From Cohaesibacteraceae bacterium (GTDB lineage: Bacteria; Pseudomonadota; Alphaproteobacteria; Rhizobiales; Cohaesibacteraceae), in the NCBI GenBank assembly GCA_016764535.1, contig JAESRR010000024.1, positions 12,528-17,622 of the forward strand: a DNA stretch of 5,095 bases. The letters run 5' to 3'. This document shows, in pieces, positions 1-5,095 of this stretch. Each line of letters starts with the position of its first letter. Within the stretch, counting starts at the first letter, position 1. The notes beneath the pieces are model-generated. The model saw only the letters and a program-made list of their open reading frames with translations, was not told the DNA's origin and made no database searches. The position numbers and the translations under genes are program-made.

Positions 1-678
1 GCCGACGTTTGCATTACCGAGGGTGAAATTAGCTATTTGTGCGATGCAGCGAGCGAATATTTCAAGGTTCCTGTATTGAAAGAAAATCTTGTTTGGGATT
101 ATTCCGGGGTACGCCCCCTGTTTGACGACGGTGCCAGCAAGGCACAGGAAGCAACCCGGGATTATGTTTTGCAGCTGGAATCTGAAAACGGTACGGCCCC
201 GCTCCTCAATATTTTTGGTGGCAAGATTACCACATATCGCAGACTGGCCGAATCCGCTCTGAGTGAACTGGAAGAGGCCCTGTCCACTTCCGGAACCAGA
301 TGGACAGAAAAATCGACTCTTCCAGGTGGAGATTTTTTACCAACAGAATTTGATGATGTGGTCGTATCAACTTGTCAGAAGTTTGAATTTCTCGATCATA
401 ATGTTGTCCATAGGCTGGTGTCTTTGTATGGTACTCTGGTGCCCAGGGTACTGGATGATGCCCGGTCCGTTGATGATTTGGGCAAACATTTTGGTGCCGG
501 TCTTTATGAAAATGAAGTTCGTTATCTGATTGATCATGAATGGGCCTGTAATGCCGCGGATATATTATGGCGTCGTACGAAACTTGGATTGTTCCTCAAT
601 GAAGATGATGTCCGCCAGCTGGATACCTGGATGCACGACTACATAAAATCTTTGACCGAAATACGAAAAATGGCTTGA
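1..678 (+). CDS. glpD: Aerobic glycerol-3-phosphate dehydrogenase, C-terminal part (partial)
   Basis: This is the last 225 codons of a gene that begins before the window; the frame is open from base 1 and stops at TGA 676-678. GlpD is an FAD-dependent, membrane-associated enzyme that oxidises sn-glycerol 3-phosphate to dihydroxyacetone phosphate and passes electrons to the quinone pool, linking glycerol and phospholipid breakdown to respiration. The visible part holds two family hallmarks: DYSGVRPLFDDG (partial residues 33-44) and NIFGGKITTYRRLAE (70-84), the end of the FAD-binding fold. The all-helical C-terminal domain follows, including a conserved stretch ending WRRTKLGLFL. Family members are about 500 residues long, so somewhat more than half is missing on the left. 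A TTG at 37 is an internal codon, not a start. No convincing intrinsic terminator follows the gene. Nothing links it functionally to the operon downstream. Confidence 0.93.
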   Translation, partial: ADVCITEGEISYLCDAASEYFKVPVLKENLVWDYSGVRPLFDDGASKAQEATRDYVLQLESENGTAPLLNIFGGKITTYRRLAESALSELEEALSTSGTRWTEKSTLPGGDFLPTEFDDVVVSTCQKFEFLDHNVVHRLVSLYGTLVPRVLDDARSVDDLGKHFGAGLYENEVRYLIDHEWACNAADILWRRTKLGLFLNEDDVRQLDTWMHDYIKSLTEIRKMA

Positions 679-732
679 TTATCAATATCTTTTAACAATC
701 CGGGCAAAGTAATCGGCATGTTGTCATCTGAC

Positions 733-748
733 CTCACAATGTTGTGAG
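733..748. promoter_or_regulatory. Palindromic operator candidate upstream of bufA
   Basis: The sequence CTCACAATGTTGTGAG is a perfect inverted repeat with 7-base arms and a 2-base centre. It lies in the glpD-bufA gap, with its centre about 133 bases before the bufA start codon. A 2-base loop is too small for a stable RNA hairpin and no T-run follows, so a dimeric DNA-binding protein site is more likely than a terminator. No regulator gene is in the window, and I cannot assign the site to a named family. It could serve the bufferin operon or the end of the glpD region. Confidence 0.45.
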
Positions 749-786
749 ATTGATTTACGGTTTTATCGCAGACAGTTTAGTTTCAT

Positions 787-815
787 TTGACACCCTTAGT
801 TGTCATATACAGATT
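787..815 (+). promoter_or_regulatory. Possible bufA operon promoter
   Basis: A perfect TTGACA lies at 787-792. At a 17-base spacing the -10 position reads CAGATT (810-815), which matches TATAAT at only three bases; TATACA at 806-811 is a better box but is only 13 bases away. Transcription from here would begin near 822 and give a leader of about 50 bases before bufA. The Caulobacter bufferin operons are reported to be under an ECF sigma factor (SigF), and I could not find a clear SigF-like site here, so this assignment is weak. Confidence 0.3.
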
Positions 816-873
816 GTCGACCTTGATGCAGGCTCGACCAACCAAACCAGTCTAGCCCGGATGAGGAACAAAC

Positions 874-1173
874 ATGACCGTAACTTCAAAACTTTCCGCA
901 CTTGCCATTGCCGGAGCCGTTGCCGGCGCCATCGCGACTATATCGACTGTTGCTCCTGCACATGCTGCAGGCAAGGAAAAGTGCTTCGGCATTTCTCTTG
1001 CCGGTCAAAATGATTGTGCAGCAGGCCCGGGTACAACATGTGCCGGTACCTCAACAGTTGATTATCAGGGAAATGCATGGACACTGGTTCCCAAAGGCAC
1101 GTGCGCAACAACTGAACTTGATGGAAACCGCATGGGTTCACTTGATGCTCTGACACGCGATCTGCCTGCATAA
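874..1173 (+). CDS. bufA: Bufferin-type RiPP precursor, DUF2282 family, with signal peptide
   Basis: This 99-residue peptide precursor has an N-terminal Sec-type signal peptide: basic residue at K6, an alanine/glycine-rich hydrophobic core at about 9-26, and a probable cleavage site after AHA (29-31). The mature part of about 68 residues carries four cysteines, C37, C48, C56 and C77, in the DUF2282 setting [20 protein letters not shown], followed by GTTCAGTS and VPKGTC. In characterised Caulobacter bufferins, conserved cysteines of the precursor are turned into 5-thiooxazoles by the DUF692 enzyme with its DUF2063 partner, and the exported product binds copper in the periplasm. Both partners are encoded directly downstream. 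The start is set by GAGGA at 863-867, 6 bases before the ATG. The TAA stop is 21 bases before the bufB start. Which cysteines are modified here cannot be read from the sequence. Confidence 0.93.
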   Translation: MTVTSKLSALAIAGAVAGAIATISTVAPAHAAGKEKCFGISLAGQNDCAAGPGTTCAGTSTVDYQGNAWTLVPKGTCATTELDGNRMGSLDALTRDLPA

Positions 1174-1180
1174 TCCGAAC

Positions 1181-1231
1181 AAGAGGTCGTGCACATGGAT
1201 ATCAGTATGAAGTCGATCGTCGCGACCTCTT
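1181..1231 (+). promoter_or_regulatory. Stem-loop covering the bufB ribosome-binding site
   Basis: AAGAGGTCGTG (1181-1191) can pair with CGCGACCTCTT (1221-1231): 11 continuous pairs, one of them a G-U, closing a 29-base loop. The left arm contains the bufB ribosome-binding site (AGAGG 1182-1186), and the bufB ATG (1195) lies in the loop. A ribosome finishing bufA at 1173 would reach into the left arm, so bufB translation may depend on translation of bufA. The role is inferred; only the complementarity is seen. Confidence 0.5.
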
Positions 1232-2088
1232 TCCCGGAATTGACCATACCGGCACAAGCCGGTGTGGGTCTGAAAGCCGCGCATTTCCAGGATATTCTCA
1301 ATAAACGGCATTGTGTGAGCTGGTTTGAAGTACATCCTGAAAATTATATGGGTGCTGGCGGCGCGCCCCATCACAATCTTGGATTAATCAGACAGGATTA
1401 TCCACTTTCATTGCATGGTGTCGGTTTATCCATAGGTGCTGACAGAGCGCTTGATAAAGACCATTTGGCCCGTCTCAAACTTCTCAACGAACGTTATGAG
1501 CCAGATCTGTTCTCGGAACATTTGGCCTGGTCCACGCATGACGCGGGCTATTTAAACGACTTGCTTCCAGTGCCATATACTGAAGAAACCCTGCGGATTG
1601 TTGTTGAACATGTAGATCAGTTTCAAAACGTTCTCGGGCGTCAAATTCTATTGGAAAATCCCTCGACATATGTGCTTTTTGAACACAGCACAATGAGTGA
1701 AATTGATTTCATGACATCAATTGCCAAACAGTCTGGATGCGGGCTTTTGCTGGATATCAATAACGTGTTTGTATCCGCTACAAATCACAATTATTCTGCC
1801 GGGGATTATCTTCAGGCCTATCCGATGGCTGTGGTCCAGGAACTTCATCTGGGTGGGCATGCTCCCGATGAAGATGAAGCAGGTCGACCGCTTTTAATTG
1901 ATGCACATGATCGCAATGTCGATGATGAAGTCTGGGCGTTGTACGCGCAGGTTATTGAACAAACCGGCCCTATTGCCACGCTTGTTGAATGGGACAATGA
2001 CGTGCCGACATTTGATGTTCTTCAAAATGAAGCTGCATTGGCCAACACCATTCTTGGTACAAATACCAAATACGGAGCTATCGCATGA
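1195..2088 (+). CDS. bufB: DUF692 multinuclear non-heme iron oxidase (MNIO), bufferin-modifying enzyme
   Basis: This 297-residue protein belongs to the DUF692/MNIO family, TIM-barrel oxygenases with two or three iron atoms that include MbnB of methanobactin synthesis. In bufferin clusters the enzyme oxidises precursor cysteines to 5-thiooxazoles in the cytoplasm. Motifs carrying the expected metal ligands are present in order: KAAH (H30), HPENY (E49), LHGVGLS (H74), EHLAWS (H109), LLENPSTY (E154), LLDINN (D187, N189, N190), ELHLGGH (H218, H222), IDAHD (D236, H238) and VEWD (E265). Nothing suggests loss of activity. I chose ATG 1195 because AGAGG (1182-1186) sits 8 bases before it; the in-frame GTG at 1189 would leave only 2 bases. 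The TGA stop overlaps the bufC ATG (ATGA, 2085-2088), so the two proteins are probably made in a coupled way. The adjacent DUF2282 and DUF2063 genes argue against a methanobactin or other MNIO pathway. Confidence 0.94.
   Translation: MDISMKSIVATSFPELTIPAQAGVGLKAAHFQDILNKRHCVSWFEVHPENYMGAGGAPHHNLGLIRQDYPLSLHGVGLSIGADRALDKDHLARLKLLNERYEPDLFSEHLAWSTHDAGYLNDLLPVPYTEETLRIVVEHVDQFQNVLGRQILLENPSTYVLFEHSTMSEIDFMTSIAKQSGCGLLLDINNVFVSATNHNYSAGDYLQAYPMAVVQELHLGGHAPDEDEAGRPLLIDAHDRNVDDEVWALYAQVIEQTGPIATLVEWDNDVPTFDVLQNEAALANTILGTNTKYGAIA
1244..1267 (+). repeat. Hairpin in the early bufB coding region
   Basis: CCATACCGGC (1244-1253) pairs with GCCGGTGTGG (1258-1267), ten pairs including one G-U, around an ACAA tetraloop. 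It lies about 50 bases inside bufB and immediately follows the stem-loop over the bufB start. No T-run follows, so it is not an intrinsic terminator. It may be an accident of the codons for I-P-A-Q-A-G-V-G, or it may slow ribosomes or affect mRNA processing. Confidence 0.4.
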
Positions 2089-2861
2089 CGCAACTTCAAA
2101 ATCTTCAAAAAGAATTTGGAAATGCGCTTCTGAATCCTGATCTATCAATGCCGGATGGTATTACAGGGCCCGATGGTCAGCCTTCGGAAAAACGTTTTTC
2201 TGTTTACAGAAATAACGTAGTTGCTTCTCTTGTCGAAGCTCTTGGCAATGCTTTTCCGGTTGTGCGCAAGCTCGTGGGCGTTGATTTCTTCAACGCCATG
2301 GCTGCAGTGTATGTTCGTCAGGAACCTCCCAAAACTCCTGTATTAATCACTTATGGAGATACTTTCGGAAATTTTCTGGACCAGTTCGAACCAGCAAAAT
2401 CGCTGCCATATCTGGCCGGTATTGCGAGACTGGAGCATGCTCGCCTTGTTGCATATCATGCAGCTGACAAAGCCAGTCTGGATACTGACATGCTAGCGAG
2501 GATTGATCCGGAGAATCTTGGAAGCCTGAAACTCAGATTGCATTCGGCAACGGTTCTTATCAGATCGGATTATTCAATCGTATCTTTGTGGCGCGCCAAT
2601 GAAGGTGACAAAATTCCCGATAGCATAGATGTTTCACGCAGTGAAAATGCATTGATTACCCGTCCGGAAATGGACGTTAAACTCAGAGCCATTTCTACTG
2701 GATACGCCATATTTCTGGAATCCATAATGGAAGGTTCTCCGCTGTCAAGTGCAGCAGAACGGGCATTAACCCTGGATGCTTCATTTGATTTGGAAACTGT
2801 TTTGGCAAGTTTATTGGATAGAGGTGCCCTGCTGGGTATTTACAGTCCGGATATGAGTTAG
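2085..2861 (+). CDS. bufC: DUF2063 partner protein of the bufferin-modifying enzyme
   Basis: This 258-residue protein belongs to the HvfC/BufC (DUF2063) family, once annotated as a putative DNA-binding domain. In bufferin synthesis it is required together with the DUF692 enzyme for thiooxazole formation, probably by presenting the precursor; its C-terminal part is thought to act like a RiPP recognition element. The N-terminal helical domain shows [24 protein letters not shown] (within 37-60, family hallmark) and [16 protein letters not shown] (113-128). The C-terminal domain includes [20 protein letters not shown] (194-213). The length is normal for the family. The start ATG overlaps the bufB stop as ATGA, and GGAG (2074-2077) lies 7 bases upstream, so both its own ribosome-binding site and coupling to bufB support this start. 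No catalytic residues are evident, consistent with an accessory role. Confidence 0.92.
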   Translation: MTQLQNLQKEFGNALLNPDLSMPDGITGPDGQPSEKRFSVYRNNVVASLVEALGNAFPVVRKLVGVDFFNAMAAVYVRQEPPKTPVLITYGDTFGNFLDQFEPAKSLPYLAGIARLEHARLVAYHAADKASLDTDMLARIDPENLGSLKLRLHSATVLIRSDYSIVSLWRANEGDKIPDSIDVSRSENALITRPEMDVKLRAISTGYAIFLESIMEGSPLSSAAERALTLDASFDLETVLASLLDRGALLGIYSPDMS

Positions 2862-2901
2862 AACTCTGTAGAATAACCAAACGAAAAACCGGGGCTCCGC
2901 A

Positions 2902-3468
2902 ATGAAATTTATTACCAATCTGATTGATATGCATAATTCTGTATTCCATCGGATCGAACAGATGTTAGAGGGATGGTTTGTTGGTCTGGCAACCCGATTG
3001 GCATTTTTTTCTGTTTTGTACTTTTATTTTCTCAATTCAGCAAAAACCAAACTTGGCGATGGATTCATGGGGATTTTCATCCCGGATGACGGCGCATATG
3101 CGCAAATTCTGCCCTCCATCTACGAAGCATCGGGTTATGATACAGAAATGATATCGTTCTTCCCCTGGGGGCTTCTTGTTGTATTGGGGACATGGTCGGA
3201 GTTTATATTGCCCGTGTTGATTGTCGCCGGTCTTGCAACAAGACTGGCCGCGCTTGGGATGATCGGGTTTATAATGGTGCAGAGCTTTGTTGATATCGTT
3301 TTTCATCATCTGGATGATAAATCAATCGGGGCGATGTTTGATGGCGCACCCGGTGCATTGATTTACGACCAGCGCCTGCTCTGGATTTTACTTCTGGTAA
3401 TTCTGGTTGTCAAAGGCGCTGGAAAAATATCCGTCGATGGCTTGCTGGGTACCAAAGGTTTGAAATAG
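2902..3468 (+). CDS. bufD: DoxX-family integral membrane protein of the bufferin operon
   Basis: This 188-residue protein has about four membrane segments, at roughly 26-45, 88-110, 114-133 and 157-171, with an acidic residue in the second (GTWSEFILPVLIVAGLATR, E100), a pattern typical of DoxX-like proteins. A hydrophilic loop of about 40 residues lies between the first two segments, and HHLDD (135-139) follows the third. DoxX-like proteins are common fourth members of DUF2282-DUF692-DUF2063 operons, but their reaction is not established there; a redox role at the inner membrane, such as quinone-linked electron transfer, is a guess. It follows bufC by 40 bases and uses a weak GGGG (2891-2894) 7 bases before the ATG. 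A terminator follows directly, making it the last gene of the operon. The family call is firm; the symbol follows usage for this position. Confidence 0.85.
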   Translation: MKFITNLIDMHNSVFHRIEQMLEGWFVGLATRLAFFSVLYFYFLNSAKTKLGDGFMGIFIPDDGAYAQILPSIYEASGYDTEMISFFPWGLLVVLGTWSEFILPVLIVAGLATRLAALGMIGFIMVQSFVDIVFHHLDDKSIGAMFDGAPGALIYDQRLLWILLLVILVVKGAGKISVDGLLGTKGLK

Positions 3469-3482
3469 TCCTGCATAAACGG

Positions 3483-3507
3483 GAAGAGGCGGAAACATCG
3501 CCTCTTC
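3483..3507 (+). terminator. Intrinsic terminator of the bufABCD operon
   Basis: GAAGAGGCG (3483-3491) and CGCCTCTTC (3499-3507) form a perfect 9-bp stem with a 7-base loop, GAAACAT, starting 14 bases after the bufD stop. The downstream tract TTCTTC is pyrimidine-rich but broken by cytosines, so termination may be incomplete. Two further G-U pairs could extend the stem outwards. Confidence 0.8.
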
Positions 3508-3517
3508 TTCTTCATGG

Positions 3518-3546
3518 TTGACGATGTACCGGTCCACATGTATCAA
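3518..3546 (+). promoter_or_regulatory. Candidate promoter of the acetyltransferase gene
   Basis: TTGACG (3518-3523, five of six consensus bases) is followed at exactly 17 bases by TATCAA (3541-3546, four of six). Initiation would fall near 3553 and give an untranslated leader of about 130 bases before the start at 3686, which contains several hairpins. It sits directly after the bufferin operon terminator, as expected for a separate transcription unit. Confidence 0.45.
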
Positions 3547-3590
3547 GAACGTATGAACCATATATCACAAACAGCAACCTGGTATTTTAT

Positions 3591-3609
3591 CACCTTTACA
3601 TAAAGGGTG
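3591..3609 (+). repeat. Bulged hairpin in the acetyltransferase leader
   Basis: CACCTTT (3591-3597) can pair with AAAGGGTG (3602-3609) if one G (3605) is bulged, leaving a tight ACAT loop. It is the first and weakest of three successive hairpins in this leader. On the DNA level it is an imperfect palindrome and could instead be a protein-binding site. Confidence 0.3.
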
Positions 3610-3626
3610 GATGTGCTGTTTTAACA

Positions 3627-3649
3627 CTGACCACCGGATTGGTGGTCAG
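3627..3649 (+). repeat. Strong hairpin in the acetyltransferase leader
   Basis: CTGACCACC (3627-3635) and GGTGGTCAG (3641-3649) form a perfect 9-bp stem around the loop GGATT. No T-run follows (the next bases are GTTGTAATG), so it is not a normal intrinsic terminator. It could be an operator, or part of a leader structure with the hairpin at 3662-3682. Confidence 0.5.
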
Positions 3650-3661
3650 GTTGTAATGCAA

Positions 3662-3682
3662 GGTCTCCGATCCAGGGAGACC
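3662..3682 (+). promoter_or_regulatory. Hairpin covering the acetyltransferase ribosome-binding site
   Basis: GGTCTCC (3662-3668) pairs with GGAGACC (3676-3682) in a perfect 7-bp stem with a 7-base loop. The right arm contains most of the ribosome-binding site AGGGAG (3674-3679), and the ATG at 3686 follows 3 bases after the stem, so the fold would limit translation. AAGGTCT (3660-3666) can instead pair with AGACCTT (3692-3698) inside the gene, which would leave the ribosome-binding site unpaired in a loop. Such mutually exclusive folds are typical of a switch, but no ligand or protein is indicated. Confidence 0.45.
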
Positions 3683-3685
3683 ATA

Positions 3686-4174
3686 ATGACCAGACCTTTC
3701 ATCACCATACGACCCGCTCAACAGGCAGATTTCGAACAATTGTGTCTATTGTGGCGTCAGCTTGATGAATTTCACCGAACCCGTGATCCAAACAGATTTC
3801 ATCGGCCTGACGGCACGCAAAGGCCCGGCGGCTATATTGATGACCTGATCGACAGGGTTGATCGCGCATTGCTGGTTGCAGAAAGCCGTTCCGGACAACT
3901 GGTTGGACTTTGCAGTGTGATCATTTACACCCGCCCGGAGAGTGTTGTTAAACCTGCAGGCAGTATCTTTGAGCTCGATAACCTCGTTGTTGATGAGCTT
4001 TGGAAACGAAAAGGAATTGCCCGGTTATTACACCGCGAAGCCGTTCAATGGTCACGTGATCACGGCGCAAATGAGCTTACGCTCAAAGTGTACGCGTTTA
4101 ACGTTTCGGCTCAGGCATTTTATGAGAGTATTGGTTTTAAGCCAGTGTTGCATCATATGGCGTGTGCGATATAA
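3686..4174 (+). CDS. GNAT-family N-acetyltransferase
   Basis: This 162-residue single-domain protein belongs to the GCN5-related acetyltransferase superfamily, which transfers an acetyl group from acetyl-CoA to an amine; the substrate here is unknown. The fold begins with the ITIRPAQQADFEQL strand-helix (7-19). Motif A, the acetyl-CoA pyrophosphate-binding strand and loop, is DNLVVDELWKRKGIARLL (98-115), with K107 in the usual Q/R position of Q/R-x-x-G-x-G/A. Motif B is NVSAQAFYESIGF (139-151), with the usual tyrosine (Y146). I chose ATG 3686 because AGGGAG (3674-3679) lies 6 bases before it and homology starts there; in-frame ATGs at 3611 and 3656 would add residues encoded by the hairpin region and have poorer ribosome-binding sites. 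It is transcribed towards the ABC-F gene and shares a terminator region with it. Nothing ties it firmly to the bufferin operon. Confidence 0.88.
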   Translation: MTRPFITIRPAQQADFEQLCLLWRQLDEFHRTRDPNRFHRPDGTQRPGGYIDDLIDRVDRALLVAESRSGQLVGLCSVIIYTRPESVVKPAGSIFELDNLVVDELWKRKGIARLLHREAVQWSRDHGANELTLKVYAFNVSAQAFYESIGFKPVLHHMACAI

Positions 4175-4176
4175 AA

Positions 4177-4204
4177 CCTGTTGCGCCCGACTGAGTGCAA
4201 CAGG
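4177..4204. terminator. Bidirectional terminator between convergent genes
   Basis: CCTGTTGC (4177-4184) and GCAACAGG (4197-4204) form a perfect 8-bp stem with a 12-base loop, placed between the stop codons of the acetyltransferase (4174) and the uup-like gene (4223). On the - strand the stem is followed by TTTTAT, a fair T-tract, so it should end the uup transcript. On the + strand the tail is CTTTAG, which is weaker. Confidence 0.75.
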
Positions 4205-4222
4205 CTTTAGCGGCCATAGATA

Positions 4223-5095
4223 TCAGATACTTTCGATTTCCTCGCGCAAAACCTCGAGTTCAAGCCATTGAATTTCGGCTTCATCATGCTGTTCCTGAGC
4301 CTTGCTCAGGTCGGCAGACGTTTGATTGAATTTATCGGGGTTGCGTGCATATAGATCGTTGTCGGCGAGTATGACATTCAATTTCTTCATTTTGGACTGA
4401 AGTTTATCAAGCTTGATTGGCAATTGTTCCAGCTCATATTTTTGTATGTAGGACAGCTTTTTGGAAGATCCCGATGAAGTTGCCGTGATGGATTTGGATT
4501 TGGATCTGGATCTGGTTTCAACACTCTGTTCGGTGCCTTTTTTTTCAACACCATGTCCGCGCTGACGGATCATGTCATTGAATCCTCCTGCATATTCCTG
4601 CCACTGTCCGGGGCCTTCATAGGCAATTACCGAAGACACAACACGATCCAGAAAATCGCGGTCATGGCTTACCAGCAGCACAGTCCCCTTGTAGTTCTCC
4701 AGAATTTCCTGCAATAAATCCAGTGTCTCCAGATCCAGATCGTTGGTCGGTTCATCCAGCACCATCAAATTGGAGGATCTTGCCAGCGCTTTGGCCAATA
4801 ACAATCGAGCGCGTTCGCCACCCGACAATGTCTGCACCGTGGATCTGGCTTTCTCCGGAGAAAACAGAAAGTCTTTCATATAGCCAATGACATGGCGTTT
4901 TTCACCATTCACCTCGATCGTATCACCGCCGCCGGTCAAAGCTTCTTTGACTGTCATATCCGGAGCGAGTTCCGAGCGTGTTTGGTCAATTAAAACACAA
5001 TCAATGTTGGTGCCAATTTTAAGTTTGCCGGAATCTGCGTCCAGCAAACCGGTTAACATATTCAACAATGTGGTTTTACCTGCACCATTTGGCCC
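4223..5095 (-). CDS. uup: ABC-F ATPase, Uup-like, second nucleotide-binding domain and C-terminal coiled coil (partial)
   Basis: This is the last 290 codons of a - strand gene whose start lies beyond the right edge. ABC-F proteins are soluble tandem ATPases without membrane domains that act on ribosomes; Uup is also linked to branched DNA intermediates and to limiting precise excision of transposons. The visible part opens with the Walker A loop GPNGAGKTT (partial residues 1-9) of the second ATPase domain. It continues with the signature LSGGE (90-94), Walker B LMVLDEPTND (110-119, catalytic E115) and the switch histidine in VSHDRDF (H144). YEGPGQWQEYAGGFNDM (about 159-175) is characteristic of Uup. 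A basic serine-rich linker (about 179-213) leads to a C-terminal coiled coil (about 215-290) from YELEQLPIKLDKLQ onward, the DNA-binding domain that separates Uup from EttA and YheS. All ATPase motifs are intact. The full protein should be about 600 residues. TTG at 5068 is an internal codon. Confidence 0.92.
   Translation of the reverse strand, partial: GPNGAGKTTLLNMLTGLLDADSGKLKIGTNIDCVLIDQTRSELAPDMTVKEALTGGGDTIEVNGEKRHVIGYMKDFLFSPEKARSTVQTLSGGERARLLLAKALARSSNLMVLDEPTNDLDLETLDLLQEILENYKGTVLLVSHDRDFLDRVVSSVIAYEGPGQWQEYAGGFNDMIRQRGHGVEKKGTEQSVETRSRSKSKSITATSSGSSKKLSYIQKYELEQLPIKLDKLQSKMKKLNVILADNDLYARNPDKFNQTSADLSKAQEQHDEAEIQWLELEVLREEIESI
4489..4512 (-). repeat. Hexanucleotide tandem repeat in the uup linker
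   Basis: Four perfect or near-perfect copies of TGGATY (+ strand reading) lie head to tail, with a fifth partial TGG at 4513. On the coding strand they give alternating basic and serine residues, RSRSKSKS, in the linker between the second ATPase domain and the coiled coil. Because the unit is 6 bases, a gain or loss by slippage would keep the frame and change only linker length. Confidence 0.75.

Noticed and set aside
806..811. TATACA as the -10 box for TTGACA at 787
   Set aside because: The spacing is only 13 bases, too short for a normal sigma-70 promoter.
744..1013. 89-codon reading frame across the bufA upstream region
   Set aside because: Its product is rich in Cys, Arg and His with no domain, and it overlaps the well-supported bufA in another frame.
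1189..1194. GTG at 1189 as the start of bufB
   Set aside because: It leaves only 2 bases after the AGAGG ribosome-binding site; ATG 1195 has a normal 8-base spacing.
1065..1374. Minus-strand reading frames opposite bufA and bufB
   Set aside because: They are antisense shadows without ribosome-binding sites or recognisable domains, lying over strong plus-strand genes.
1189..2088. Methanobactin (MbnB-type) rather than bufferin enzyme
   Set aside because: There is no mbnC or mbnA-like gene; the neighbours are DUF2282 and DUF2063, which define bufferin clusters.
3611..3685. N-terminal extension of the acetyltransferase from ATG 3611 or 3656
   Set aside because: The extra residues are encoded by hairpin-forming leader sequence and do not resemble GNAT N-termini; ATG 3686 has the best ribosome-binding site and starts at the family's first strand.

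Overview
The window reads as chromosomal DNA of a Gram-negative bacterium, most likely an alphaproteobacterium of moderate G+C. The evidence is the close match of the central operon to the Caulobacter-type bufferin cluster and the presence of a membrane-flavoprotein GlpD and a Uup-type ABC-F ATPase. The taxonomic call is an inference from protein character, not from a database search.

Layout, left to right. Bases 1-678 hold the 3' end of glpD (aerobic glycerol-3-phosphate dehydrogenase, + strand). A 195-base gap (679-873) follows, with a perfect 7+7 palindrome and a possible promoter. A tight four-gene + strand operon runs from 874 to 3468: a DUF2282 precursor peptide with signal peptide and four cysteines (bufA), a DUF692/MNIO iron oxidase (bufB), a DUF2063 partner protein (bufC) and a DoxX-family membrane protein (bufD). 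It ends in a hairpin terminator at 3483-3507. After a 178-base structured leader comes a GNAT-family N-acetyltransferase (3686-4174, + strand). A hairpin between the convergent genes (4177-4204) separates it from the 3' part of a uup-like ABC-F ATPase gene on the - strand (4223-5095, cut by the window edge).

The centre of interest is the bufferin operon, a RiPP pathway in which the peptide is both post-translationally modified and exported. By analogy with the characterised Caulobacter system, BufB with BufC converts precursor cysteines to 5-thiooxazoles in the cytoplasm, the signal peptide sends the product to the periplasm, and the product sequesters copper and protects against copper stress. 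BufD is a membrane protein of unproved role. This family is described. What looks specific to this copy is RNA structure: an 11-bp stem that would bury the bufB ribosome-binding site, followed by a second hairpin inside the bufB start region, which could keep the enzyme below the level of its substrate peptide. The GNAT gene also has an apparently structured leader whose last hairpin covers its ribosome-binding site. These RNA proposals are read by eye from the sequence and have not been folded or tested.
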